Source: Dicyema japonicum (taxonomy: Eukaryota; Dicyemida; Rhombozoa; Dicyemidae). From it: a DNA stretch of 64,000 bases. The position numbers and the translations under genes are program-made. Numbering within the stretch: the first letter of the stretch is position 1; each line of letters starts with the position of its first letter. Under the pieces are notes generated by a model, which saw nothing but the letters and a program-made list of their open reading frames with translations, was not told the origin of the DNA and made no database searches. Positions 12,420 to 23,859 of this stretch are shown piece by piece. The stretch covers positions 789,837 through 853,836 of the forward strand of contig RDEW01000010.1 of assembly GCA_011109175.1 (NCBI GenBank), given 5' to 3'.

Positions 12420-12960
12420 GAAGCCTCGTATGAAGATAGACTCTGTAGCTTATTCATACGATGTAGACTTTGTCCCGGAAGATGAGGAAGCCCTCATCCA
12501 ATTAATGAAAATGATACTGGAAAAACTGCGGTCAATGTGAAAAAATGAAGGTGACTGAATTCAAAATGCGAGAATCAAGGACTAGCGAAATCTGGCGCAA
12601 GAACCAAGAAATTAAGCATCCTCCTAAGAAACTAGGAAGACATTGCGAGGAGAAAGACGATTGCAAATGAAGCATTTCAAAAACTTAAGAAAACCTGGTT
12701 TCTACACAAGGGGTTAGATACAAACAAACGAGGCTACACCTATACGACGCGTTGGTGAAACCTATGATACAATGTTAGAGCATGGTCCTGCTCAGAGGCC
12801 GATTTAAAGAAGTTGGACTCTCCACCGAAATGAATTGGAGAAAACGATACCGTTCCGAGAAAAGTCGTACCTAAGTTTCAAGCTTCCTATTTTACAGCGT
12901 ACTACAAGAATGTTTTATTTAACTTATTCCTGACCTTATTTTTGGTTACTATGATTCTGA
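12420..12960 (+). mobile_element. LINE-C fragment (RTE-like RT, C-terminal part)
   Basis: Split over shifting plus frames, the segment reads SYAYDVDFVPEDEEAL, then ARRKTIANEAF near 12650, RLHLYDALVKPMIQ near 12740 and a FHRNEL..T-like segment near 12820. This is the connection region preceding the LFGHILR motif in the LINE-C copies at 25604-26420 and 56380-56830. Multiple frameshifts; the 3' end is missing. Confidence 0.65.
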
Positions 12961-13079
12961 CATAGCGGATGATATACATCTTCCACCTAGGAACTTTTTA
13001 ATCGATATTATATATAAGAAACTGCATAATAATAGAATTGTATAAACTCTTATGATTTACGGAAAACACACAAATTTTG

Positions 13080-13385
13080 TGTTTCATTATTCATTTAAAA
13101 TCCCAAGACCACGGTAAAACCAAACTAATTATTACTTAATCCCGATGCATTCTAACAGAGACCTCATCTTTGCCCAGTATTCTTTCCTCGTGCCCGCGCA
13201 TGAACGTACAGGACGACTGACTGAATTTTCAGGGCCATACTTCCCGTAATCTGGGTTCTAGTCTCATAAGGGTCTCTAGAGGCGTAGGTCCGGTTCGGTG
13301 ATCTTCAAAATCCAACGCTCAGTTACTCTGTAAGCCCTCTTTTGCATTTCCTCATATTTGTCCAAGATATGGACGGTCCCATTAT
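13080..13385 (-). mobile_element. LINE-A 3' end fragment
   Basis: The segment beginning tcccaagaccacggtaaaac on the plus strand is the reverse complement of the LINE-A terminus seen at 18500-18590 (accgtggtctctgg). It matches the copies at 22060-22260 and 30230-30545 over the gagacctcatcttg / gaacgtacagg block. No frame survives. Confidence 0.55.
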
Positions 13386-13387
13386 GT

Positions 13388-13480
13388 AGCATCATTTATT
13401 TATTTATTAACCCCCATTATCATAAGTGTTAACCCGCATTATCATAATTCATCATAATTTATTTAATTTATTAATTTTTT
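13388..13480. repeat. Short AT-rich tandem duplication
   Basis: The unit ttaaccc(c/g)cattatcataa occurs twice in a row, flanked by atttattt-type low-complexity DNA. Confidence 0.5.
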
Positions 13481-14639
13481 TAATTTATTTATTTATAATA
13501 AACAACCAAAAATAAAGATCGGAATTCCAATTTTTTTCCATAACAAAGATTTTTTAATTTCTGGTTCTGATAGCCCCTATAGGAATGTAGGCAGAAGATC
13601 CTGAAACATCTCTTCACAAAAAAAGTAAATAACTAAAGTCTTTTAGTTAAGAGGCCAGGGTTGCCTAAGCGTTCCTTCTGATCAACACCATTTCTATTAT
13701 TTAAAAAAAATCGTCTAGATTTATAATAGTTAGCTTGGGCTTAATTGGAATACATTTGCTGGATTCCATGCACAGGGATTTGTACAAAATGAGGAAGAAT
13801 ACAATTATCTTAAAATTAAGTCAAATGAAAGTGAAATGAGGTTGATAGTGAAGGAACTTCAGGAAGAAGCCGCTAGAGGAATGAACAAGATTCAGAACTA
13901 ATGCATCCAGTTTTATTATTGTATCTAAAGTTTCATCATAAATGAAGTTATGCCAATTACTCCACATGCATATTTTCAATGCCACTAAAAGTATTCTTTT
14001 TATGTAGTTAAGACAAGTGATCCTGAACATAATTTCTTTGCGACAATGTTATATGTAAGATTTTAAATCAATATGAATGTTTTTGAAAATGTTAGAAAAA
14101 TAAAGCCTTCCGATAAGGAGTGGTAGTGTTTCCATTACTTAAACCTCATCTTAAGCAGAACTCGCACTTTATTTTAATACAGTAATGTTAATTAATCCAT
14201 ATCCGAGACATTGAAAGTGTTATTGCCTTCTCGTTTTTTTTCTGTGTGAGAGTTCCAGAAGACAACTCAGTTCCGTAGTGATCCTTATGAAATCCTCCAT
14301 AATGAGGTTACACGATGTCACCATATCCATATGAATAACATGCCAAAAAAGTCGCCATGTGGCATATTATAATCATAAAATGTGACATTTTTTATTAAGA
14401 TTCAGACTTGATGGAAGATGAATAACTAAAAATCATCATTTTTTAGTTTTTGGAGATGGTATCAGTTCCGTGACCGTCTTGGAATTTCCATCCTCCTCAG
14501 CAATGCTCGCAGTCTCAAGCAACTGGTCTGTGGTTTGTTTTTTGCCTAATAATAAATTTGATTCGTTTAAGAGCTAGTCAAACTCTAATTAAGGTATATC
14601 TAGTTCACACGGTCGTATTGGGATACTTCTTAGCATCAA
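13481..14639. other. No gene seen; contains a SINE1 scrap
   Basis: No conserved frame. Bases 14225-14320 match the middle of SINE1 on the minus strand (tctgtgtgagagttccagaa ... ctcagttccgtagtgat). A 69-codon minus frame at 13821-14030 has no motif. Confidence 0.4.
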
Positions 14640-15195
14640 GTCCACCAATATCAGACATTGCGAGGACCTCTCCATTAGAGTAAGTAATAGGTAGACCATT
14701 TAGCATGCCGGACATGCACTGGTGTCTCCTGAGACAGGTGGATCATTATGGCAACTCTTAAGGATTTGAGGAAGGCATGCAGCAGAACGGAATCCTACGG
14801 CCAAATTTGTAGCGGCGCTAGAATCGAATCAAGAGCTAGTCGCGACAGCACAAATTAAATTGGTAACACTAACTATTTAATTTATTAACCCGGATACACC
14901 GAGAAAGAAGTTAAAGTAAACAACTAATTAAGTGTATCCAGTTTCCACTTCTACAGAAACAGAGTCCATCCGGAATCAGCATAAAAGGTAAGACGTCCAT
15001 TACATGCAGTTGTGGAAACCCCTCCAGTGGAGTGGGGAAGAGCAAATGATCCTTTTTCGTGCCGGCCTGGCACTGAACGCCATTTAAACAGGTAGATCAC
15101 ATGATGCCACTCTAATAGGAAGAGAGAGGAGGAACAGACAAGCAAGCAGAAAACTTCAACCAATTAACCACGCAGCACTACATGGCGCCACGCGG
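14640..15195 (-). repeat. Dispersed repeat family 3, one clear copy and one decayed copy
   Basis: 14880-15195 is the clearest copy. In minus orientation it contains ggatcatttgctcttcccca, ctccactggaggggtttcca, caactgcatgtaatggacgt and ends with ctcggtgtatccgggttaat. The adjacent 14640-14835 segment repeats the 5' part (acctgtctcaggagacacc region) in decayed form. The same order recurs at 27880-28085 (+), 42520-42835 (-) and 54785-54970 (+). No coding potential or tRNA head was recognised. Confidence 0.7.
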
Positions 15196-15651
15196 CTATA
15201 ACTATTAATCTCTATTTAAATCAAATATAAAACATAATAATTATTTTATCAGTTAAATATGATAAAAATTTGACCACACCTCTGATTTGACAACAAAGTC
15301 CACCTCTTGTTGTTCCGCCTTTGATTTCTGCGCCACACCAGATGTTCCTGACGGATCTCTTGTCCCTCTTAGCAATTGCTTTCCTGTTATCCACTGGTTT
15401 CCTTCACTTGAAGGAACAGGGGGGTATATAAAAAATAATAAATTCTAAGCTAATAATAAAATATTCATATTCTCAGAAACAAACTAATGATTTGATCTCA
15501 GGACAGCAATCCTAGAATACTTTCAACTAAATTGCGGTAAATTTTTTAAATAACAAATAAAAGTAAGAATTTCCAAAACACAATAATATTAATACATCCA
15601 TTATTACGAGAATGATATCAGTCAGCAAGGCAGAGAACAATTCCAACCCGA
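15196..15651. other. Intergenic downstream of branching enzyme
   Basis: A short open minus stretch near 15290-15430 (VPSSEGNQWITGKQLL...) has coding-like composition but no start, partner exon or known family. It may be an element scrap. Confidence 0.3.
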
Positions 15652-17969
15652 CTAGGCACATAAACCTAAATATGATGGTAAAATCACCATAATAGAACAT
15701 GGTTGGCCATCATAATCATCTTTCTGTGATATTATAGGAACAGAATGATCTATCCTGTCATATCCCCCGTATTTGGACTCATCAGAGTCGAACACTATTT
15801 TGTACCTTTAAATAACTAACAAATAAACATTCCAAGTTTATGAACCCCCACTTTGTAGTTCGAAAAACTTTTCGTTGGATGGAAATTGAAAACAAAAACC
15901 AATCCGGCACGAATAAACGAGATTATCTTATCAGCGTCATGATGTCGAGTCACATAAGCATGCAACTAATACAAATGAATACTGGCTCAGAAGCTAACAA
16001 TTTGAACGTCTCGTCGAGCTCGTTCTTGTCGCATTCAAACTTGTTTAACAGCTTATAACGCAAATTTGGGTCGTCAACCAAGTTAAACTGTCGTCTGGCA
16101 TAGTGGTAGCTGTTACAGTTGCCAACACGTGGAAAATCCAGCCACTCTGGATGCCCGAACTCATTGCCTAGTCTCATTTATTACCAGAACCTATAAAACT
16201 AAGGTACCCTTCCCCTCCAAGAGCGTGTGTTAGGAGACGGATTAGTTTGTGTAATGCAATTCCTCGATCTGTGATAAATGAAGGAGGTTGGAGGATGGAC
16301 ATGTTGGAGTACATTTCCTTGTCCATCAACCAAAATGCTATTGTCTTGTCCCCCACAATAGCCTGGTCGTGGGATTCTGCGTAGGCAATGTGTTTCTCTC
16401 CATATCTCAATTAAACAACTCCGCAAACCTTCTATTTGAAAGAATGTGGAATATTTTGTCCATATCCCATTCGTCATCACGTGTTTCCTTCAACAACTAC
16501 AAGAATGATGAAATCCAAGACCTTAATCCACATATCAGGGATCGCCATAGCCAGTCTATAGTCAAACCCAATCCCTCCTTCTTCCACTGGACGACACAAG
16601 GTGGGCATTCCAGAGACATCCTTCCATTTAGTATTCATCTTACTTCAGCAATGGTGACAATAAAGTCGGGATAAAGCTTATGGAGAATGAAATTAGCAAT
16701 CATAAGGTACAACAGCGATTGCATATCCGTGTTGTCGCTAAAATACTCGTCATAGTGACCCGAGAAACTATGACCGATTCCATGGGAGTGATATAACATT
16801 GAAGTAACCCCGTCAAAGCGGAATCCATCAAACATGTATTCTTCCACCCAGAAACGAATATTCGACAATAGAAAACGCAAAACTTCCATGCTAGTCAAAA
16901 AATTTAACTGAAAGACAACTTTTGATAGTCGAACAGTCGACTGTCCCACAGGTTATGGTATCCCTCACCCCCAGCTTTAAAAAAACATGTGTCTGATCCA
17001 TCAAACATATTCAGCCCGTCAGCAACGTTCTGCGAGGCATGACTGTGCACTAAATCAAGATAGACTTGAATTCCCATCTCATGGGCCGAGTCAATCATCT
17101 CCTTGAGTTCATCCGGAGTCCCAAAACGGCTGTCATAAAGGTGACTCAAGAAACCTGGAAGCAGCAAAGAAACTGGTGACTTGGTAGCCAAAGGAGCATA
17201 GTACGCGTGTTCCATGATTGCCATGATTTGTATGGCATTAAAGCCTAAAATGAGAAGTAAAGTAACCTAGTTGTTTTATTCTGGAAGCATATCAGTCCGG
17301 AAGTTGTTGTAGGTTGATATAGAACAATTTGGGGAAGCAATCCCGATATGACATTCGTATATTCGAAGAGAAGTCGGTCGTGGGGGATGACCATACTTCA
17401 TTTTGTAGGGTGTTGGGGGATTCCACAAAAGATGCTGATAGACGATGTCTCCGTTTAGTGTGTTGACGTATTTGGCCCACGGATCTAATCTGTCTAGGTA
17501 CACTCCAGACCACGTGACCACGCCCAACTGAGGTTAAAAATTATTGAATGCCTTAATATTACTCAAATGCCTTGTTGGATTCCAAAATCCAGGAATACGA
17601 ATGCTAAACCTTCCACATTGTGTTTGGTGAATGGGTTTGATGTTCTATTCCAGTCATCTAGCAATTATTAGGGTAAATACTGAAATCTCCTATCAAATAC
17701 AGTTCCATAGCATGTGGAGCCCAAATCCGAGCCACCAAGTCTCCATTTTCCAGAATATTTATGCCAAAGTCTTTATAAGAGGTGGTAAAGCGATTTAATC
17801 CGCCTGGGTTTTTCTTTAAATTCCGAAAAAGTTCAACAAAACAGATATATCTGAGAATCTAGGAGTAATATGAAGACCTTCTTCTTATGGCTTCTTTGTA
17901 GTTCTCCAGATATCCGTCAATCTTAAAGAGATTATCAATAAATGGTGGAGAAAGTGAAGGCAGGTCCAT
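15652..17969 (-). CDS. GBE1: 1,4-alpha-glucan branching enzyme (GH13), glycogen synthesis
   Basis: This cytosolic enzyme makes alpha-1,6 branches in glycogen. From the start at 17969 ([20 protein letters not shown]) the protein has the N-terminal helix, a CBM48-like module ([19 protein letters not shown], then FNDWN) and a GH13 barrel. The barrel shows [20 protein letters not shown] (region I), [10 protein letters not shown] (region II, Asp nucleophile), TIAE followed by DVSGMP (region III, Glu acid/base, directly before a 23-bp intron) and [12 protein letters not shown] (region IV). The C-terminal [31 protein letters not shown] and [10 protein letters not shown] complete the family. Introns are 23-28 bp. 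Single-base shifts occur after the FNDWN exon and after MEHAYYA (a missing T). The last exon ends at 15652. Glycogen is a plausible energy store for a cephalopod renal parasite. Confidence 0.93.
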
Positions 17970-18069
17970 TCTTTAGACGAATTAAATGATTGTCAGAATT
18001 ATCAATAACTATTAATCTATTTAAAAAATATATTTAAATATATAATAAATAATAAGATTATATTATACT

Positions 18070-18590
18070 GTTAATTTGATTCCTTTCAAAAAATACCAAA
18101 GGATCCTTGGGGTGACTTTTGACATGCATATGTCATTCTCGCTCCATGTTGAAAACGTAATTACGAAATGCGAAAAGAAAACCAATGTTCTGAAATGCCT
18201 GATAGGCTTATGGAAGATCGAAAAGAATTCTGTTTTGAGCACTGTATATAAACGATTCATTGAACAATGCATCTCTTATACATGTGGTATATGGGCCCAC
18301 TAATCGCTTGGACGAATGTCTTGAATATCGAAGCTAGCCGGGAAAGATTATCCAAAATAACGGAACGCTGGATTTCTGGAGAGTTCCAGCCACCATTGCC
18401 ACTTGAAGCCTTGATACGAATGAACCATGGAACGCGCCGTCGTGACTGCGAAGTTCCAGTCACTCGACCGATACGTGCTTGTGTGGGGTCGAGATAGGAG
18501 CATCCGGTCAAGATGAGGTCCCTGCTAGAGCGTGCTGGGATAACGTGGTTAGTTAGTTTGTGTAACCGTGGTCTCTGGTGTTATTATTAT
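18070..18590 (+). mobile_element. LINE-A, RT C-terminal end and 3' terminus
   Basis: The plus frame reads QRILGVTFDMHMSFSLHVEN then TVYKRFIEQCISYTCGIWA, the connection domain of a jockey/RTE-class reverse transcriptase. It continues in another frame (ERWISGEFQPPLPLEALIR) to about 18500. The terminus accgtggtctctggtgttattattatta is the best-defined LINE-A 3' end in the window, with a (TTA)n tail. Confidence 0.75.
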
Positions 18591-18599
18591 TACAAATCA

Positions 18600-18716
18600 A
18601 TTATTCAAATTGTCAATTTTTATTCTCATGGCTTGACGAGTGACACCGTCATCAGTAATATCTCACTGCGCTATTGGATTGTCTATTGGGATTTTTACTT
18701 AGCCAAAAAGAAAATA
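18600..18716 (+). repeat. SINE1 fragment
   Basis: The run tggcttgacgagtgacaccg, tcatcag, ctcactgcg and ggattgtctat matches the SINE1 body in order. The head and tail are missing. It sits just after the LINE-A tail. Confidence 0.6.
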
Positions 18717-20044
18717 AGTTAAGAACATCCTTGATGCTTAGGCCCCCTTATTACCATTAATTAACATAATTTTTTTTCTTTGTAAAATAAAATGCGCTTC
18801 CTCAATAAGGGGAGATTTAGTGGTGAAAACATTACTTCTCTTACGAAAAGGGCTATTTATTTTTTCATTCAAAAAACTGGAGAATGTTTGATTTCAGTCC
18901 ATTATGATGTCAATAATTCCAATGACTGAACTAAACTCTCTATTAGTACTCAATTATGAAACAGTAAATCAATTTTAGAACAAATTTTGCGTGCAGGCTA
19001 GAATAGGAAGTAATATTATACTTGATAGTAAACATACCAGGCTACCCGCTGAGTTATGGGTAACCTACAAATTTTAAGCCTGTTTAATAGCCAGTATTTC
19101 AAATGATTGTAATCGGACTCTTGTGTTTAACATGAACTTGCTCATATAAAGACAATTAAATGGGTCAAAACTTGAACCATTGAACGTGCCAGAACAAGTT
19201 CTAAATTATATTATTATCATTAACAGGTTCTATAATTATATTAGTGTTGACTCCGAATAACAATATTTGTTAAAATTCTTCCAATTTTTATACATTAAGA
19301 ACAATACAAGTACATCATCAGTTCAGCCAATTAATCACTGGCTAAGCAGTAATTAGAACTGTGACCTGTAAGCAAAGTTGCTAATTGGTCGGAATGTTGA
19401 GGTGGTGACGCACATCTACTGCATGAAATAATCTAAACAGTTTTATGCTGGATGAAAAAAGCCCATATATTCCTTTTTTATGAGCATGGAGAAGATTACT
19501 TACTCAGGAGACATGGAAACCTGATGTTCTAAACCAGTGTTTCTCAGAAGCGATTTTTATTGATCAGGGAGAAGATTTTTTAATTAAGAATTTTTTAATT
19601 ATGATATATCTACGAATAAATTTATTTTAAATAATTTAAATAACAGAGTGCAACTTTTTGGTGGGACCTGCTAAAAAATAAGAGAATATAGAGAACTATT
19701 TATCATATGGTTTTATTCAAAATCCAAAGGATCCACTTAAACTTTTGTCTTTGAAATGTTGTGTTGATTTTTCCAACGAAGCGATGAAGCAATCTCGCTC
19801 ATTAGAACATGCAAACGCAAGCATCATTAATCACTAGGAAAAGATATTGATTTTTTAGAAGTTTAAACTGAAAATTATAAAATTAATAAGAAGCGGAATA
19901 ATTTAAGTATCTGCGAAAGAGGGGACATCAGAGTAGCCCTTATTAACCTTTACCAAGGTCAAGGGTCACATTAACATTTTTTACAAAAAATACTAATTAA
20001 TTATAGCATTACTATCTATAGTTATTATAGGGGGTGTATTCGAA
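18717..20044. other. No gene seen
   Basis: About 1.3 kb of AT-rich DNA without conserved frames on either strand. The tail aatagggggtgtat near 20030 recurs after the next element at about 20645, so it probably flanks or belongs to that insertion. Confidence 0.4.
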
Positions 20045-20660
20045 ATTAGAGTTGACTCGTCGATTTTGACAGAAACAAAAGTCCAATACAATAAACCTGA
20101 TATTTTCGTGTATGACAAAATAAAGAAGGAAGTAACGTTAATTGAAATGGGGATTACCTCACAAGACCGACTAAAGCAAGTTGAAGTTGAGAAACTTCAC
20201 AAATATGACTTGCTAGCAAATGAACTTTCGCTTCTCTATGAATGCCAAGTGAAGATTATTCCAGTGGTTTTGACATGGGATGGAGTTGTCTCAAGATGCT
20301 TCAAGAATCATATGGATAAATTATCTATTGAAGAATCAACGAGGACTTACATCCAAGCGGTTGTGCTGAAGAGAACGCTCGAAAGTATGCTCATTGAACA
20401 TAAGCATGGGATGAAGGTATACGATGAAGAGTACGCCTCTACTACCTCCCAACTTGTGGAACTGGCATGCCGTGAAGACAGCCATTGGACTCTAACGGAG
20501 ATATTTTGACTGAATCTGATGTGGAGATGCGGAGTAACAGGGAGGTTATGGCACACTCTTCTTCTAAGAGAAGAAGAGGGATTACCAACAATCTGGATCA
20601 AAATACGCTTAATTAATTAATTAGTTAATTTATTCGTTATTATTAATAGGGGGTGTATAT
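20045..20660 (+). mobile_element. R2-like RLE fragment, diverged copy
   Basis: The open frame at 20066-20509 reads NKPDIFVYDK, LIEMGITSQDRLKQVEVEKL, HKYDLLANEL, PVVLTWDGV and QAVVLKRTLESM. This is the endonuclease domain and C-terminus of the R2-like family, clearly diverged from the copies at 575 and 37865. The endonuclease frame stays open for 147 codons, so it is a distinct lineage of the same family. The segment aatagggggtgtat occurs on both sides (about 20030 and 20645), possibly the remains of a duplicated target or terminus. Confidence 0.8.
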
Positions 20661-20854
20661 TTTTTCATAGGGGCGATACTAAAAAATTGGGAAAACCTGT
20701 ACTAAACACGGAAGGAAGAGTCGGGTTCGATCTTTTCCACCCAAAATTGAAAAAACCTGAGGATCACCTGTCAGGTTGTCAGGACTTGGAGGATCACTTC
20801 TCCTTGGTTCAAGGTTGTCAGGATTTATAGAGTTGCAATTTGAAATATTAAGTT

Positions 20855-21165
20855 AACAGTAGCTTAAGTATTATGACTCCCGTGAAAGGGTTGAGCAATA
20901 TAACGAGTGCCAGGAAAGAGGCATGATGGCCCCTAGTTAGAATCTTGTTGCTCTACATTCTGGTTGAAGGTTCCACGCATCCACGATGCTTTGAAAATTT
21001 CAGCGCGGAACAGATTCGTCTATCAAGGAGATACACGCAACGAAAAGAAAACAGAAGCTGAGAGCATTTCTCAGCTCTCCCCCTACTATTAACTGTTTTT
21101 ACTTGACTAAAGTGTGTGTTTCGTCTGGGCGGAGCTGTAGCTAATATATGGCTCTGCGTAAGTCA
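20855..21165 (+). repeat. SINE1 copy (tRNA-derived)
   Basis: It contains the B-box-like segment ctagttagaatcttgttgct, ggttccacgcatccacgatg, a degenerate middle, ttactattaactgttttt-like and gactaaagtgtgtgtttcgt. The 3' hairpin arms are ggagctgtagctaatatatg and ggctc. The 5' edge starts with attatgactcccgtgaaagg, which resembles the 3' end of the copy at 53296. Confidence 0.75.
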
Positions 21166-21769
21166 GATTTTTTTAATTTTAGTGAAAGGGTTATTATTAG
21201 AATGCACAAAAATGTTAAAGCTCCGAACACTGGTCACTACTCTGAAAGAAGTTTTCTAATTCTTAGCAGAAATACGGGAAAACTGACCACTATTCTGAAA
21301 GGAGGAAGGATAGTTGGTATAAATGCTTTTTTCCTACAAAAGAAGAAAAAGCAGCATTTTCCACCGGAGTTAGTTATTATGTTCATTTTTAAAAACACTC
21401 AATCCTGTGGAAACTCTCAATTTCTAAGTGAGGGATTGTTGATACCATTCTCCTAGAAGATACTTTGAGAGCTCGTTTAGTGTAAAAATTCCACGATTTA
21501 CCGTTTGCAATATTCTGTCGAAATTTAAACGGATCCGAAAAATAATTCAATATTAAATAGGGACGAATTGAGCATTTTTGAGATTTCTATTACCTGACCT
21601 TTCAATTCTGTCGGTAAATTTTGTAAAAATGGAATTTAAGAATAAATAATTACCCAAGCCAGTAATAATTTGATAAAAGAAAAACTTGAAAAGTTGAGTT
21701 AGTCTTTGTCCGAAAAATTCTGACATTTTCGAATGAAACATGAAAATCAGTATTTTCTTAATAAATTTT
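21166..21769. other. No gene seen
   Basis: A 102-codon plus frame at 21148-21456 starts inside the SINE1 tail and shows no motif or intron-linked partner. Phrases such as actctgaaagaag and actattctgaaaggaggaag recur within it, suggesting repeat-derived sequence. Confidence 0.35.
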
Positions 21770-22005
21770 ATTTTGAACTCGTTAAATACGTCGACCTTCC
21801 CGATGATGTCAAATTTGTTCCCCTTGCTATGGAGACTTCCGGATCCTACTCCCCCTCTACACTCGAGTTTTTCGGACGTCTTGGAAACCGGATCACCTCA
21901 TGCACTGGAGATCTCCGTGAACGCCGCTGGCTATTTGAGCGAATTTCGCTCGCAATTTTGAGAGGGAACAGCCACGCAGTGAGGGCGGCAACTACCTGAC
22001 TTCTA
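21770..22005 (+). mobile_element. PHD/RLE element, 3' coding fragment
   Basis: The frame reads VDLPDDVKFVPLAMETSGSY, STLEFFGRLGNRITSCTGDL, RERRWLFERISLAILRG and ends NSHAVRAATT-stop. It nearly duplicates the minus-strand copy ending at 6542. Confidence 0.8.
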
Positions 22006-22059
22006 TTGTTTAAAAAAAATTGTGTATAAAAAAAAGAGCAATGAAATGGAATAAAAATT

Positions 22060-22260
22060 CCAAAGACCATAATAAAACCAAACCGCTGCAGCAGTGACCT
22101 CATCTTGACCCAATGCCCCTCCATCAAACCCTACAAGCACATATAGGACGTAGAATCAGATGCTCATAGTTTTACGGGAACCCCTTCGTTTCTTACAGAT
22201 TAGAGATTCGAGAGGAGTTGGTGAGGAGTTCTTTCCGGAAGTGATCTCGTGATATGGGGA
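22060..22260 (-). mobile_element. LINE-A 3' end fragment
   Basis: The segment aattccaaagaccataataa followed by cagtgacctcatcttgaccc matches the reverse complement of the LINE-A terminus (compare 30230-30545 and 18500-18590). Confidence 0.55.
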
Positions 22261-22890
22261 TATTTCTCATATTACGGCATCGGTGATTTAATTTTAATTG
22301 TTCAAATGAAGAATCAGGTTAACATAGTCAATCTTTAAGTAGGACAATGTTTAGGAAGATTTTCTGCTAACAAGTATGAAACCCTAGAATAGGTTCTGCA
22401 ATCTCCAGATCTTTTCCTATTGAACATTTATGGGGAAAGACAAAAACCGATTGACTGAAACCGTTCCAAAAATCTAGGAGAGAGAGATAAAATTCGAGAA
22501 ATGGTTTAAAAATCGTTTAAAATAAAAATAGTTTATATTTTAAAACTAATTTCTCTTCCTTCCCTTTGGTGGCGTTATTAGATCCACTTTACTAATAAGA
22601 CGGCCAATCCCTGGGCGGCATTCAAAAGGATTCATCTATTTATTCCACCGGGAGACAATTTCGCTCACTGACGACGAGTTCTGGAATCGATTTCAGCTTC
22701 CGGACATCGCTTTTTGGATCACTGTGCTTGGGTGAGGATTCTGCGAAACGCGTCAGGACCAATGAATTAGTTAGTTTAGTTTTACCCTTGGTCATTAGAA
22801 TAATTTAATAAAGTGGTTAGACATAGAGTACCTTGGAGGCCGATTTATCAAGATTTTACTAAGACAAACAACTCGGAAATATTCGTCAAT
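22261..22890. other. No gene; one open stretch of doubtful origin
   Basis: Near 22640-22730 a plus frame reads IPPGDNF-like and LTDDEFWNRFQLPDIAFWIT. This is coding-like, possibly from a retroelement, but I cannot name the family. Confidence 0.3.
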
Positions 22891-22894
22891 TTCC

Positions 22895-23310
22895 TGCATT
22901 TACAAACATTATCTTTAGTAAGACCAGCAAAAACAGTCACAACTAATCAATCCAAGGAAGGAACCCAAAAGAGAACGTCTGCTCGTAAACCAAGTCCATT
23001 ACAGGCTTCCACTTCAGAAAAGAGGTAAATAAGTGGGTTTCGCCTCATCTAGTTTCATCACACGTCTTCCCGTCGCGGACATCACTTCATTCTTCGGCGG
23101 AAGAGTTTTCATAATGATAATCTTCACTGTGGATTTGGTCAAGGAGAAGGTCAGGAAGACCCCTTTCAACTAGTGTGTCGTGCTAGAAGGACTCGTAGTC
23201 TCAGGGTGGGATCTGTTTGACAAGAATTAATCTTCGGTGAAAACTCAATATTTCAAATTCGAACCCACGACTGTCAGATCTGATGTCACCAGAAGTTACT
23301 CTCAGCCAGA
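22895..23310 (-). repeat. SINE2 copy with tRNA-Met-like head
   Basis: On the minus strand the head (about 23310-23245) has a ggctgagagtaac A-box area, catcagatctgacagtcgtg and the B-box-like gggttcgaattt. This is the anticodon-to-T-arm layout of elongator tRNA-Met. The body (gacatcacttcattcttcgg in plus orientation, ttacaggcttccacttcaga) matches copies at 33110-33515, 39840-40180 and 48410-48790. Confidence 0.7.
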
Positions 23311-23859
23311 GATCCAGTGTTAATAATTTATTAAAACAATAAAGGCACGCAACTTGTTGTGGTGTTGAAGAGAAAAGAAAAAAATCAGAAGAAGATGCAG
23401 CAAACTGCAAAAAAGATGATATTGCAAAAAAATGCAACATAAGAAACAAAAGAAAACGGTAATCCACTTCACGGCCTGTTCGTGTGGCTTCCTTATGTTT
23501 TGTGTTGGAATGACTAAAGAGCCCTGGCTGTCTTTCCGATTAACATTGTCAGTCATGCCTCCTACCAGATAATACGACATCCTCGGCTCTATCAGAACCG
23601 AATACTTGAGCCATCCGAACAGTCCTACGCAGCATTTGTTGAACGACACCCATTTCCCCCAAACGACCATCGGATCCCATCTCGCCTTGGAAAATAACCT
23701 CATCTACTTGTTTCTGAAGAAGACGTAAATGATGGGATTCTCTCTTTCGTCCTTGATGGGCTCCTTCCGAGGAACCTTAAAACTTCATTGCACGGGCAAC
23801 TTTGACGTCCAGATGTGTCGACTATCACCAAACTAATGAACAGGATGCTTTCAGGACAC
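23311..23859. other. Unassigned stretch with a 127-codon minus frame
   Basis: The minus frame at 23320-23703 (MRLFSKARWDPMVVWGKWV...) shows no recognised domain. The 23-bp segments around it have no splice partners. It may be element-derived. Confidence 0.3.

Noticed and set aside
14640-15195. A protein-coding reading of repeat family 3 (70-codon minus frame)
   Set aside because: The frame is not conserved between copies at 27880, 42520 and 54785.
16288-16674. 128-codon plus frame
   Set aside because: It is opposite the catalytic exons of the branching enzyme.
21148-21456. 102-codon plus frame as a possible gene
   Set aside because: It starts inside a SINE1 tail, contains internal repeats and shows no protein motif.
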